A DNA stretch of 64,000 nt from Adiantum capillus-veneris (taxonomy: Eukaryota > Streptophyta > Polypodiopsida > Polypodiales > Pteridaceae), in assembly GCA_014529385.2 (NCBI GenBank), contig CM043968.1:129493018-129557017 (forward strand), read 5' to 3'. Made by a program: the position numbers and the translations under genes. Of this stretch, positions 1 to 10,468 are shown one piece after another. Within the stretch, counting starts at the first letter, position 1. Each line of letters begins with the position of its first letter. Below the pieces are notes generated by a model that saw only the letters and a program-made list of their open reading frames with translations, searched no databases and was not told the origin of the DNA.

Positions 1-601
1 ACCAACCTCAGTCAGCTACTATTGCATGGTCGCGCTATTTCTCTTTCTCTCTCATCTTCACTTCCATAGGGTTCTCCTTCTCTCTCTTGCATGGGGTGGT
101 CAATCGGCATGCAGCAACATATCCATTGGATACCACCCACTACCTTGCAGTGCTAACCTCTTTCCTTCTCTCTCTCAGTGCCAGCACCCCAACACGCCAT
201 GCAGTTTAGTAGTCCCCATGCAATGGCGTCACAGGCCTTATGCGCCTCAGGTCCGGATCACGAGCTCGGGACTGCAGACCCGTAGTACTCTCTCTCTATC
301 TTCATCTCATGCAGCCACCACCACCCACCTCTGCATTGTGAAAAGCATGTTGGCGCTCAACCACAAAAACACACACACACTTTTTGCCTACGGTGCACGA
401 CTATCGCATGCATGCATACTTTTTACACCCCACTGTCCCTTGACGTCGACTGCAAGCCATCCCTCTCTCCCTCACTCTCCAACGAGGTGATTGGCGGTTG
501 ACCCGTTTCTTTCTCTCTCCATCTCTTTCTCTCTCTCTCTCTCTCTGGCTCTTTTCAGTCGTCATCTCTCTCTCTTTCGCTAGCCAACCAATATAGCCCA
601 A

Positions 602-647
<46 letters not shown>

Positions 648-1540
648 GTTGTCTCCAGATGTACACATTTTTGCAGTCACCCATGGTGGGCTACCTTACC
701 ACTACCAGCCCCATGCACTGTGTATTCCCTCATGTCCATGCAGGCTACCGCTCAATAGTTGCTTTGTGATATAGATATTTAAGTTATGGAGCCTTGCCAG
801 CTTGAGGGTGCTAGAGAAAGGGCCAACGGGGGCGCCATGCACAGAACAACGCTGGGCTGAAGAAGGTCACCAGTTGCAAAGTTGGCCGCCCGAGGGAGAG
901 GTAGTTGTGAGCAGCGTTCCAGCGTGGAGCTGACAATGGAAGAGGTGGTCACTTGCTGAAGGCTGAGTAGGGGCGTCAGCAGGTCATGAAGAGCCACGCA
1001 AGAAGAAGGAGAATAAGGGTGTCGTTTAGGGATGCTCAGCACGGCAAATAACAAGAGGGCCGAAAGCAACACAAGGGGAGAATGAGCCACTTATTATGGC
1101 TTGCATAGAAGCAGTCAAGGGGCGGTAGGGCTAGGCGGGGCGAGCTGAGAGAAGTACTCAATGCTACAGGTGATGTGAGGAGGAGTGGGCAGGTGTCGAG
1201 CTTGAACAATATAAGGACACTGGCAAAGGGAGAAAGGTCATAAGGTGGCGAGCAGCTGAAAGCAAGGAGGGAGTCGACACTGGAGCATTACATATCAGAT
1301 GACGAATGCAGAGAAGAAGGGTGGCCAATATAATGGGGGAAAGACTGTGCTATAGCAGGTGCCTTGGGGTGCTAGAGAGAAAAGGACTGCGACGTTCACC
1401 AGTTGTATATCAAGTGACAAGCTGCAATCAGAAAGAGCGGGGCCGCATTAAGCAAAAGGGTGGTAAGACACTATCAAGGGAGACAGTTGCAGTTATAGCG
1501 CAGTCTATAAGGGGCCGACAGGTACCTTAATTAATAGGGA
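1..1540. other. No recognisable gene; CT-rich then purine-rich sequence
   Basis: The first 650 bases are rich in CTCT and CATGCA words. The part from 780 to 1530 is purine-rich on the plus strand. Open frames of 60-150 codons exist but are low in complexity and match no family I know. Phrases near 806 and 866 (GGTGCTAGAGA, CACCAGTTG) recur near 1370 and 1395, which suggests an old local duplication. Confidence 0.4.
604..645. repeat. (CT)n microsatellite
   Basis: About 21 uninterrupted CT units. A shorter CT run lies just upstream at about 530-545. Confidence 0.95.
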
Positions 1541-3650
1541 TTTTTTTAATAATTAAAAAACAAACACACACACACACACACGCGGTAAGGGCGAGGCAAA
1601 GCTGCCTTCAAAGGGCCGACAACCATATTGGCTTGAAGTCCGAGTGGAGAATGGAGTGCTGGGCTCCAAGCCGAAGGTACCATACGAGAGAACGGATGTC
1701 AAAGACGAATATGGGTTGCTAGTGGTTTGGGCAACGCATGTGTAGTTGTGTCAGAAGCCACATCATTCTTTGTAAATGCTTTATTAAGATGCAAGCTCCT
1801 ACTAGTGCAATTATCTCTTTCATTTAGTCTTACACTTCACTTTATTTTATTTTGTTACCTGATATTGTATTAGATCCACCGAGATTGATATGAAATAAGA
1901 TACTAGAATCAATGTCAATACAACGTTGAAAAGTGGAAAAAAATCCATCTAAAGGTAGGGCTACCAACAAAGGGACTCAGTCCCTCATGTCCTAAGAATC
2001 AATAGGGAGATTCCAACCATTGATGATGCATCTGCTGCTCCCCAGTGATTACGATAGGCCAATATTAATCGTGATACACCAATCGAAAATCTACAGTCCC
2101 CTTAAGCTTTTGAGCTTTCAGAGTTTGGTTAGCTTGCTCACACGTTAGTAACCATATTGTTGTAGCTATTCTAGGTCTACAACAAGTAATTATAACTCGC
2201 ACACATTCATAACCTTAGTTTATATTTTCATATATTATTCATCCTACTATTTTTTCCTGATCATTATAGGAATCAACATACTTTTCCCTCAGACCGATGG
2301 TTCTTTAATTTTGTCATTGCTCAAATTTTTTAGATTCTGTAGATAAGGTGATTAGAAAAAAAAAACTAGTTGTTCAGACGACCATATCTAGACACAAGTG
2401 ATTTCAATAAATTCATAGTGTTGTAGGGTTTAATACATCTTAAATAATCATCTTGGACATATGTTAGTGATAATTTGAACACACAAGTCAAGTAATGGGT
2501 ATCATCTTGTCTAGTGAGTTTGCATTTCTTTCCGGAGATCAAAGAACCCCGTCAAGGGTGTAGGATTGTAGAATTTATTTTATTTTGTTTTTGAATATAC
2601 TTTGTCTCTGTGCCTTTTATAACCCTAACTCTTAGGTAGATGTTTTCTCTTTCAAATGTTCCAAAGATATTATCTCTATTGCAAACTGCTTGACTTTGTG
2701 TCCTTAAATATATGCACCAACAAAAAAGATAAGCTTCCAAGGAAGTAGAGAAAGTGAGTATTATCGTAATAGTGTATTAAGAGAGTATAGGTAGATGAGA
2801 TATGTTGCGTAATTGATAATTGTCGACTTCTCACTGTTAACATGGCATGTCCCTTGTATGTCTATCACTATGATTGTTCCCATTTTGTACAAATTCTCTC
2901 CCAAATTATCATTTTTAAAATCAATAGACTCAAGATATTCCGCCTTTGGTCACATAAAATTAGTGTATGATTAGATTGTTATTGAATTTAACACAAAGTC
3001 ATTTTTAGTGCTTTGTTTTTAGAGAATTTTTGCAGATAAATCTAAATACAATGTTCTCATATCAAGCTCCAGGTATGACATTTCTTAATGCATTCTGATA
3101 ATACCCCTCTTGAAACATCATTTCAATTATCCCTGATAAGTAAGTTCTATCTATGTATCTTTAGACCTAAAAGTAACATTTTCTACTTCACCACAAGTGC
3201 TTATCCCATCTCTTCTCTTATCTTGGCCCCTCCAAATTCTCCCACCCTTCACCACATCTGCTTATACGCACGTCTACTTTAATAGTGGTTTGGTAAATTA
3301 ATGTTTATTATATTTAAATTCTTTTAAGTGAGTCTTTTTGTAGACATTCTCACACCCCTATGAATACCCAAAAACCTTTGCAGCATGCAATAATTTTTCC
3401 AGATGCTTTTAAGAAGACAGAACTTCTTTATGTTGCTAAAGTCCATTGTTTCCAATGTCATGACTTCTACTTTCTTTGATTGGACTCTTTACTGAGATGA
3501 CTTGTCATACCACTACTTACATGAGCTCAGTTGGTGTGCGATGATTGCTGAGATTTGGTACATGTTTCCACATTCCAATCTATTCCAATTTCATATCAAA
3601 CATGTCATTTATTTTCCACTTTTTTTAATGCCATGCCTAGTCCATTGGTC
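1541..3650. other. AT-rich sequence without recognised gene
   Basis: It contains a (CA)n tract at 1561-1580. The stretch around 1826-1893 resembles 19553-19620 (shared phrases GTCTTACACTT and GGATTAGATCCAC or close variants), so part of it is a dispersed repeat. No coding signal was recognised. Confidence 0.4.
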
Positions 3651-3658
3651 ACGGACAC

Positions 3659-3861
3659 ACAGATTCGCCGATTTAGGCAGTATGTAGATACTCATCCTGG
3701 TGCAGATCCGCCGATTTGGGCAGCACATTGATAAATTGCAGATTTATGATTTTTAAACTTGTACCAAATGCAGATCCGCCGATTTAGGCAGCATTAGTGC
3801 AGATTTGCCGATTTAGGTAGCATGTTTTATTGGTGTAGACTCGCCGAATGAGGCAACACCG
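3659..3861 (+). repeat. Five spaced copies of a ~26-bp motif
   Basis: Near-identical words built on GCAGATCCGCCGATTTAGGC occur at about 3659-3683, 3701-3728, 3769-3795, 3797-3824 and 3833-3861. The last copy is the most diverged. Spacers differ in length, so this is not a clean tandem array. Function unknown. Confidence 0.8.
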
Positions 3862-4880
3862 ATCACAAAATCATGCTGCAGTGGGCTGGCCACCACTGTA
3901 ACTAGTATGATTTTGTTACCCGGGTATAGAAAATGAAATATGTTTTGGATTTGGATTTGGGATTGGATTTGAAATTGGTATATGATGATTTTCTATCGCG
4001 ATAGTAATACTGAAAGTGAACTTGAGATTGATCAGAATTGATTTATACAATGATGAATGTGACCAATGATATCCTGATTCATCAGGATATGACATATACT
4101 GCTTATTCTAGTGGTATGGGACACTATAATAGGTAGTATGTGGATAACAGCAGGAATAAGCAATATTGTCTGATTTTATGATTTTTTAAACTATTTGATA
4201 CAGATTTCTAATCATTATTTTTGACAAGTATTGTTTGCAGATTTTTATCTTCGCAACTGAGGACAGTTGCTTTCCAACGGAGAGGTATGTTATAGAATTG
4301 ATATTTTATTATCTTTTGCAGCTGACAGGTGGCAAAAGCATCAGCAGATAATCGATTATGCAAAAGGATATTACATTTTATGTATATTTGATTATTCAAG
4401 TGCTCTCTATGAGCTTTGGCCAAATTATGTCCGGCCGGCCAGTTTGTACTCATTTTTGGGCATTCAAGAAATCTATAAATAAATACGTGCAAGAGGAAAA
4501 TTCTCACTCTTGCACGGGGGGAGATTGCACCCGGTGTCTGCGTTGCTCTTCTCATCTCTCGTCTCTTCCCTCTCGCCGTGACAGCGTAGCACTCCTCTCT
4601 AGGAGGTGCGCCTGCATGTGCTCTTTTCTCTCTTTATCGGTCTATGTCTCTCTCTGTTCGAGTACGGTGTTGTATACACGCTATGCGTGGTGCCAGGTAT
4701 GATGATTTGTGCTTTCCATGGATTGCAACGTGTTATTTACATATTTTGCAGGGCAACCGCGCCTTTCGTTTGCAAGCATGTATATTCTCTGTGGTATTTT
4801 CTATGCATAGTTGCTGACGGCTTCTCAAGACATCTCTCAGACGCAGTTTTATACGCACAGGGATGGTCACAAGTTCTTTT
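3862..4880. other. No recognised gene; possible LTR or leader of copia C
   Basis: A TATA-like word (CTATAAATAAATACG) lies near 4470, followed by the inverted pair CAAGAG/CTCTTG around 4490-4515. The position upstream of copia C leader-like sequence suggests an LTR or promoter region. No second LTR copy was found to prove it. Confidence 0.25.
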
Positions 4881-4963
4881 GACATAGCAGATATGCAAGC
4901 ATCTTTGGCAGTGAATCCATTACAGCTCTAGTGGGAGTTTGCAGCTATATGGTTTATGCGTGA

Positions 4964-5330
4964 CTAGCACTTGAGAGTGCTTGTGCTCTGTTGAGATCGC
5001 TTTACTCCTTGCAAAGAGCTGGTTCTTGTTTTTGCTTGCATCTCATTGGCGCCTCTTTGAGTGCGTGTCATGTGGTTTTGCAGTGACAACTTAATGTTTT
5101 GGATGTACGTTGTGATGCGGATACTACCAATGGACGTCGTTGTGCAGTCGATTTTGGTTTTTTTTGACAGTCCCAACCAATTCTGAGACTCAGTCCGAAA
5201 GAGCTCTTTTTGAGACTGTAGCTAGTCATGTCAGTATAACGTTTTGTGAGGGTCGTTTCATGAGGCTTTTTGAAGTCGAGCAATGGGGGCCATGTTACCT
5301 AGTGTGAGAGGTGGATTAGGTTGCTAGAGA
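4964..5330 (+). other. Copia leader-like sequence (family C)
   Basis: Two words match other copia-type leaders in this window. ACAGTCCCAACCA plus TTCTGAGAC near 5167 matches the reverse strand near 24398-24425. GTTACC-AGTGTGAG followed by GTGGATTAGGTTG near 5292-5325 matches the reverse strand of the copia A2 leader near 42386-42424. It is therefore read as the untranslated leader of the decayed plus-strand element C. Confidence 0.5.
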
Positions 5331-5700
5331 TTCATATTTGTAGCCTCGCCATAGAATATGTATAGATGGGTATAGGTGCTTTGATGCCAAGTGAGGGACG
5401 GAATTATTAATGGCAGTGTTAAAGGTATCCCATGATGCAGGCAAAGAACATAGCAAGAAAATGTTTTTCATTTCATCATCGAAATTAAGACACTTTGATG
5501 TCAACTGAGTAAACACACTATTAAAGCACAAAAATGGCTTTCATTTCATGGTCAAAATTAAGCCCCTTTGATATCAACTGAGTAAACACACTATTAAACT
5601 CGTTTAAGTGTGAACAGACACTACTACATTCTCTCATGTTGAGATGCATAAGCTTCTGAGCAAGCTTGTTTTTAGTGATGTTACTAGTGCTTTGCTCGTG
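5331..5700 (-). pseudogene. Copia C gag fragment, inverted
   Basis: The minus strand encodes a gag_polypeptide of copia type: a core LNEFNSVFTQL followed by CSLPASWDTFNTAINNS, matching the region between residues ~120 and ~175 of the copia A gag. A ~69-bp piece covering the LNEF-to-IFVL part is tandemly duplicated (about 5457-5525 and 5526-5594). The fragment lies between a plus-strand leader and plus-strand gag/protease sequence, so this part of element C has been inverted. Several interruptions are present. It is a relic, not a functional gene. Confidence 0.65.
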
Positions 5701-6204
5701 AAAGATATTTGACGTCGGTCTCTTGACACCATTGGGTACGGTGATGCATTGATGGCTACTAGAAGTAGCTAGATAAACAATAAGAGGTAGAGAAGATGTA
5801 GTCGCAGTCACGATCATTCTTAGGATCGCAAGAACGCACATAGCAAGAGTCGTGGACGTGTCACAAGGAACATTGAATGCTACCATTGTCACAAGAAAGG
5901 ACACATGAAAAAGGATTGTTGTTTATTGCAAACAGAGAAGGGTAAATCCATTGTCATAAGTCCTAAACCTCCTAAGAGAATTGTGAAGATAGAGGAACTC
6001 AATGTCGTTGAGTCTCCACATGTTGACATTGTTTTTGACATGCCACCATTGTCAGATGTACTAGTCTTCACTTCTGATTTGAGTCTAGAGGTGTTGTTAG
6101 CTCTTATTATTGACTCAAGTGCCAATTTTCATGTTACTCTTCACAAGGAATGGTTCTCCAGTTATGCTTCTACACGTGGTCCACTTTAGCTGGGTGATTC
6201 TCAT
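5701..6204 (+). pseudogene. Copia C gag zinc knuckle and protease, left half
   Basis: The plus strand encodes an arginine/serine-rich stretch, then a CCHC zinc knuckle CYHCHKKGHMKKDC at about 5878-5919, then a protease-like IIDSSANFHVTLHKEWF in which the usual DSGA reads DSSA. The frame ends at a stop near 6187. The sequence stops at 6204, where copia B2 inserted, and resumes at 45892: the last bases CTCAT recur as CTCAC, and the joined order matches the uninterrupted duplicate copy at 46858-46910. Confidence 0.75.
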
Positions 6205-6432
6205 TGTTGGAATTAGGGTTGCAGGAAAACACACACAGCTTGGAGAAGACGAAGGAAGCTCAAGGCACACAACGAGGAGTGTATTACTTAGTTTTCAATG
6301 GAAAGATAGATCGCCCTAGGGTGATGGACGTATATACAATGCACGGGGGAAAAAACCTCCTAGTGAGGGGAAAAATACCCCGACGGTCCTAAGTGTGTTC
6401 ACACACATCACTACCACATGTACATGGTAACA
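6205..6432 (-). repeat. Copia B2 LTR (outer, 3' side)
   Basis: 228 bp with TG...CA ends (TGTTGGAATTAG at the left, GGTAACA at the right). It is colinear with the reverse complement of the B1 LTRs. To its right the sequence AAATCCCCCCCTGGGAGTG is the complement of the family polypurine tract. Confidence 0.85.
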
Positions 6433-6624
6433 AATCCCCCCCTGGGAGTGATGCGGTGAATGAGAGCTGGCACATAGAGTATAGGGAAGTGCCATGCCCT
6501 ATGAGAATATGATCAATCCACAAAGGGGACTAAGCCCAAAGCTTTGAACTTCTGATGAGATAATGCTTGTGCCGGAGCTGTTGGCGACTAAGCTCGAGAG
6601 GACGCAACCTGCTCTGATACCAAT
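6433..6624 (-). mobile_element. Internally deleted copia B unit between two LTRs
   Basis: Only 192 bp separate two LTRs. Reading leftwards it has a primer site (complement of GCTCTGATACCA, 6611-6622), about 50 bp of leader (AGTCGCCAACAGCTCC), then the end of the internal region with the polypurine tract. The join lies at ATGCTTGTG/CCGGAGC, where leader and 3' end share TGTGC. This is an internal deletion derivative in tandem with B2. Confidence 0.75.
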
Positions 6625-7055
6625 TGTTGGAATTAGGTTTGCAAGAAAACATACACAACTTGGAGAAGACGAAGGAAGCTCAAGGCACACAACAAAGAGT
6701 GTATTACTTAGTGTGCAATGGAAAGATAGATCTCCCTAGGGTGATGGGCGTAAATACAATGCACGGGGGGAAAAACCTCCCAGTGAGCAAAAAAATGCCC
6801 CGGCAGTCCTAAGTGTGTTCACACACATCACTACCACATGCATGGGGGGAAAAACCTCCCAACTTGGAGAAGCCGAAGGAAGCTCAAGGCACACAACAAA
6901 GAGTGTATTACTTAGTGTGCAATGGAAAGATAGATCTCCCTAGGGTGATGGGCGTAAATACAATGCACGGGGGGAAAAACCTCCCAGTGAGCGAAAAAAT
7001 GCCCCGGCAGTCCTAAGTGTGTTCACACACATCACTACCACATGTACATGGTAAA
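6625..7055 (-). repeat. Copia B2 LTR with 204-bp internal tandem duplication
   Basis: It starts TGTTGGAATTAGG and ends at a degenerate GGTAAAA. The stretch from ACTTGGAGAAG at 6658 recurs from 6862, giving a 204-bp tandem duplication inside the LTR. The join uses the word GGGGGGAAAAACCTCCCA, which also occurs within the normal LTR. Confidence 0.8.
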
Positions 7056-8083
7056 AAATCCCCCTGGAGTGATGCGGTGAATGAGAGCTGGCACATAGAG
7101 TATAGGGAAGTGCCATGCCTTGTGAGGACATGATCAATCCACAAAGGGGAGTAAGCCCAAAGCTTTGCAGAAAGCTTCAAACTTCTAATGAGACAATGCT
7201 TGTGAAAATATCTGCAAGGTTGTCTTGTGTTGGCACATAAGCCAAGTTGATATCTCTTGCTAAGAGCCTCTCCCTGACATAGGCACCTCAATGTGCTTTG
7301 TTAGAGCATGAAAAATTGGGTTCCTTGCACCTGCCAATGCGCTCTGAGTGTCAGTGTAGATAGTGTTGGCAGTGTCTTGTCCAACACTCGAATCAGCCAT
7401 AAGGTGTTTGAGCCATACACACTCAACCATAGCTGTGAATATTGCCATGTACTCAGCCTCAAAACTAGAAGTTTCCACAATAGGTTGCTTCTTGCTCAAC
7501 CATGATATGCATGAACTTTTGATCATGAAACAAAATTACTCATGGACACTCGCGTGTCAAAACAACCAGCCTAATCTGAGTCCAAAAAAGCATGTAAGTC
7601 TGGTAGCAATGATCCCCCCTTGAGATAAAACAAGCCAAGATGTAAAGTGCCACTCAAGTAGCGATTGACAGCCTGCCAATGCTTAGACCCTGGGCTATGC
7701 ATAAATTTGATGAGATGTGAGACCGCAAATGAATATTCGGCCTCGTGTTGCATACATAAATAAGGCAGCCAACAGAAGTTTGGTAAAGAGTGACATCGGC
7801 AACATCGCCAACATCATGAAGACTCAATTTCAAACCTGTTTCCATGTGAGTAGCAATAGGTTGCATTACATAAACTTCATAAAATATGTCACCATTCAAG
7901 AAAGCAGTAACAATGTCTGGCTGATGTACATCCCAACCAAAATGAGCCACCAATGCACATAGAAAATGCATAGTAGTCATACGACAAGTGGGAACAAAAT
8001 TCTCTTCATAATCTATGCCTTTTTGCTGTGCATAATCTTTTGCAACAAGTCAAGCCTTGTAGCGATCAATCTCACCATACAGC
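7056..8083 (-). pseudogene. Copia B2 RT end, RNase H and 3' internal region
   Basis: The minus strand encodes RT sequence ([18 protein letters not shown]), then jumps directly to the post-palm part (PIATHMETGLKLSLHDVGD) and on to RNase H (SCISWLSKKQP, EAEYMA, YTDTQSALAGARN). Compared with B1, about 400 bp including the catalytic YVDD is missing; the join lies at a shared TGCA. Frameshifts and stops are present. The end at 8083 is the insertion point of copia A, and the frame resumes at 13637 after the ACAGC duplication. Confidence 0.85.
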
Positions 8084-8275
8084 TGTTGGGGTATAAAGCC
8101 CAATGTGGTCGCCCAGGTAAGTGGGCGGGCCGCCAGGTATGTACACATATTCTTTTGTAAAAACCTAATAAGAACTCACTATGCTCTACACATTACACTA
8201 GAGCGAGTTCACCATATCGTCGTGCTCTTCTTCTCGCACTCTCTCTCACGTCGCACTTCCGCTCGTACTCCTTCA
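8084..8275 (+). repeat. Copia A 5' LTR
   Basis: 192 bp, starting TGTTGGGGTATAAAGCCC and ending CTCCTTCA. It holds CT-rich sequence near the end. It pairs with 13445-13636. Confidence 0.95.
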
Positions 8276-8277
8276 AC

Positions 8278-8289
8278 TGGTATCAGAGC
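8278..8289 (+). promoter_or_regulatory. Copia A primer binding site (initiator Met tRNA)
   Basis: TGGTATCAGAGC two bases after the LTR; this is complementary to the 3' end of plant initiator Met tRNA and primes minus-strand DNA synthesis. Confidence 0.95.
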
Positions 8290-9376
8290 TCAGATCGAGG
8301 CTCGGGACAGCACTGCAGGAGGCTAGAGTCACCAGCTCAGATTGGAGTGAAATTCGAGAGGCAAAGACACGGCCCCAAATCTTGTGGGAGGACCCGTAGG
8401 GCTTGGTGTGCTCAGAATTTCATTCTGAGGTCATCTCGGTCACCGTTCGGCTTCGACAAAGTTCTGCGCAGGCCATTTTCGACTACGTGGTCTCAGCGGG
8501 TGCAGATCCGACTCTGCAAATTTGGGGTTTTCAGCCTACAACTGCAGGTGTTGAGGATATCGACACTCCCAGAGTGTTGATTTGTGGCTGTCTACACATC
8601 GAAGGACGGCTCACAGTTCTTGAAGGCGTGTCACATACGACACGGGCGCATCTACACACAGACTGTAGGCGACATCCACTAGTTCATCAGGTAGCTTGTG
8701 CTTGCTGCTTGATATTCCAGATTTCATCCTGACATTGCAGGTGTTTCCACATGGGATGTATTGTCAGAGATGATGTATGTCTGTTGAGGGTTTGCTGGTT
8801 GTGAGTCACGCAGCAAACAACCGCCGCAGCGGTTACAACATATAGTGGGAAATTTGTGGATGTATGACTTTGTGGGAAGTCTATGTACTGTCAGATTTAC
8901 TGCAGCCTTTGTTGAGGGTCGAGTGAGGTTTTATTGAGCTGGGGGATTCTCGAATGTTGAGATCCTTTCTGTGATACAGGTCTTGGAGCGATCCCTCGAG
9001 CACCCTTAGATAGGCAGCTAGGATGTATTGACTGTGAGTTAGACAGTTGGGATTGCATCTTTGCTTTACTGCCGTTGAGGCATTTTCGTAGTCTATGCTT
9101 ATAGGACAGTGACAGGACAGTGAGAGACAGTACAAGTGTAGGACAGGTTTACCCGTAGCTTACACTGTCAGAGAGACAGTGTTTTTTTTTGAGCTGTTTT
9201 TGGTCTGTTTTTTGAGTACACCAGAGCCATTTTACAAAGGAGACTCTGACAAAATTTATGCAGAATCTGAAGCTTTCTTGGTTTATTTGACAGGTTGATA
9301 TTGGTTCAGAGGTCAGTTTACAGGGGAAACTCTGCCGAATTTTTCCCAGGAAAGTAAACTACTGTGAAGCGTAGCT
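8290..9376 (+). other. Copia A untranslated leader
   Basis: A leader of 1.09 kb without a long open frame. A block at 8910-8985 (GAGGTTTTATTGAGCTGGGG and flanks) recurs on the reverse strand at 24265-24330 in the gypsy element leader. The end holds the conserved hairpin described at 9323-9347. Confidence 0.8.
9323..9347 (+). promoter_or_regulatory. Conserved leader hairpin upstream of gag
   Basis: A stem GGGGAAA / TTTTCCC closes a loop CTCTGCCGAAT. It begins 54 and ends 30 bases before the gag ATG. Similar units occur before gag in A2, D, the D-like relic and the gypsy leader. Its role (packaging, dimerisation or translation) is inferred, not shown. Confidence 0.6.
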
Positions 9377-10468
9377 ATGGCTGGATCACAAGACACTGCT
9401 CTTTACAATATCAAGAAGCTAGATGGAACCAATTTCCCATCGTGGAAGAAGCAGATTTGGCACGTGTTGGTACAAAAGAAGCAGATAAAACCTATAAAGC
9501 TCAAGGGGATAAAACCAGAAGATATGGATGAAGATGAATGGAGTGAAATGGATGAATTGGCACTTTCTACCATTATGCTGACTTTGGCAGAAAGCGTTTA
9601 CTTCAATGTAGCAGACGAGATGTCGGCTTATCAAGCATGGTTAAAGCTGAGTGATCTTTATGAGAAACATAGTGCAGCTTCACAGGTATACTGGCTTAAG
9701 AAGCTTGTTGACTTGAAGATGAAAGAAGGGACACCTATGTCCAATCATCTGAATGAATTCAACACAATCTATAGTCAGTTGTCAGCTCAAGGTGTCAAGT
9801 TTGATGAACCTGTTAGAGCTATGTTCCTGTTGATCACATTGCCGCAAAGTTGGGACACTTTTCGCACAGCTTTGAGTAATTCTGCACCTCCAGATGGTTT
9901 GAACATAGTAGGTGTAGAAGGAAGTCTGCTTACTGAAGAAACCAATAGAAAGACAATGGACAAAGGCAAAGGAACAGCCTTAGTTGTCAGGGGAAGGACC
10001 AAAGAAAAGTACAAAGGTGGAAAGAGGAATCAGTCTCGTAGCAAGTCCCGCAGTGCTAAAGGCAAGAGTGACATAGAATGCTACCATTGTGGCAAGAAGG
10101 GTCACATGAAAAGAGACTGCAGAGAATGGAAAGCAGAAAAAGGCAAAGAGAAAGCTGAAGACCATGGTGAGAAGAATAAGTCCTCAGTAAAGATTCAAGA
10201 AATAAATGTGACAAACACTGTTGCAGAGGATGGCAGTCTAGTGTCAGGAGACATCTACTTCTCGAAGAATACAATGGACTCAGCTCTTCTTACAGCATCT
10301 GATGGAAATGCATTGAGTGACTGGATAATAGACTCAGGGGCATCACTTCATGTGTCTCCAAACAAGGAGTGGTTTGCTTCTTATGTGACCACTAAAGATC
10401 ATGTTCGGCTAGGCAATGGGCAGACATGTGAGATCTTAGGTGTTGGAGATGTTCAATTGAAGTTTTAG
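9377..10468 (+). pseudogene. Copia A gag and protease, ends at in-frame stop
   Basis: The frame starts with ATG at 9377 (MAGSQDTALYNIKKLDG) and runs 363 codons. Residues 1 to ~190 are a copia gag (UBN2-like) with WLKKLVDLKMKEG and LNEFNTIYSQL. A basic linker follows, then a CCHC zinc knuckle CYHCGKKGHMKRDC at residue ~235, which binds RNA. An aspartic protease follows with catalytic DSGA at residues 319-322 (WIIDSGASLHVSP). A TAG at 10466 cuts the protease short; downstream sequence continues in the same frame. In related elements the polyprotein is unbroken, so this copy cannot make full protein without readthrough. Confidence 0.9.

Noticed and set aside
26-490. 154-codon plus-strand frame at the window start
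   Set aside because: Low-complexity Ser/His/Pro/Thr composition in CT-rich DNA, no family resemblance and no flanking signals.
779-1090. Minus-strand frame resembling a signal peptide (LVLLSALLLFAVLS)
   Set aside because: Leu-rich reading of a purine-rich strand; no conserved motif beyond the hydrophobic run.
3659-3861. CRISPR array
   Set aside because: Irregular spacing, drifting copies, plant context and no associated genes.
8278-8289. TGGTATCAGAGC words as possible tRNA gene parts
   Set aside because: They lie two bases inside LTR ends and lack the rest of a tRNA; they are primer binding sites.
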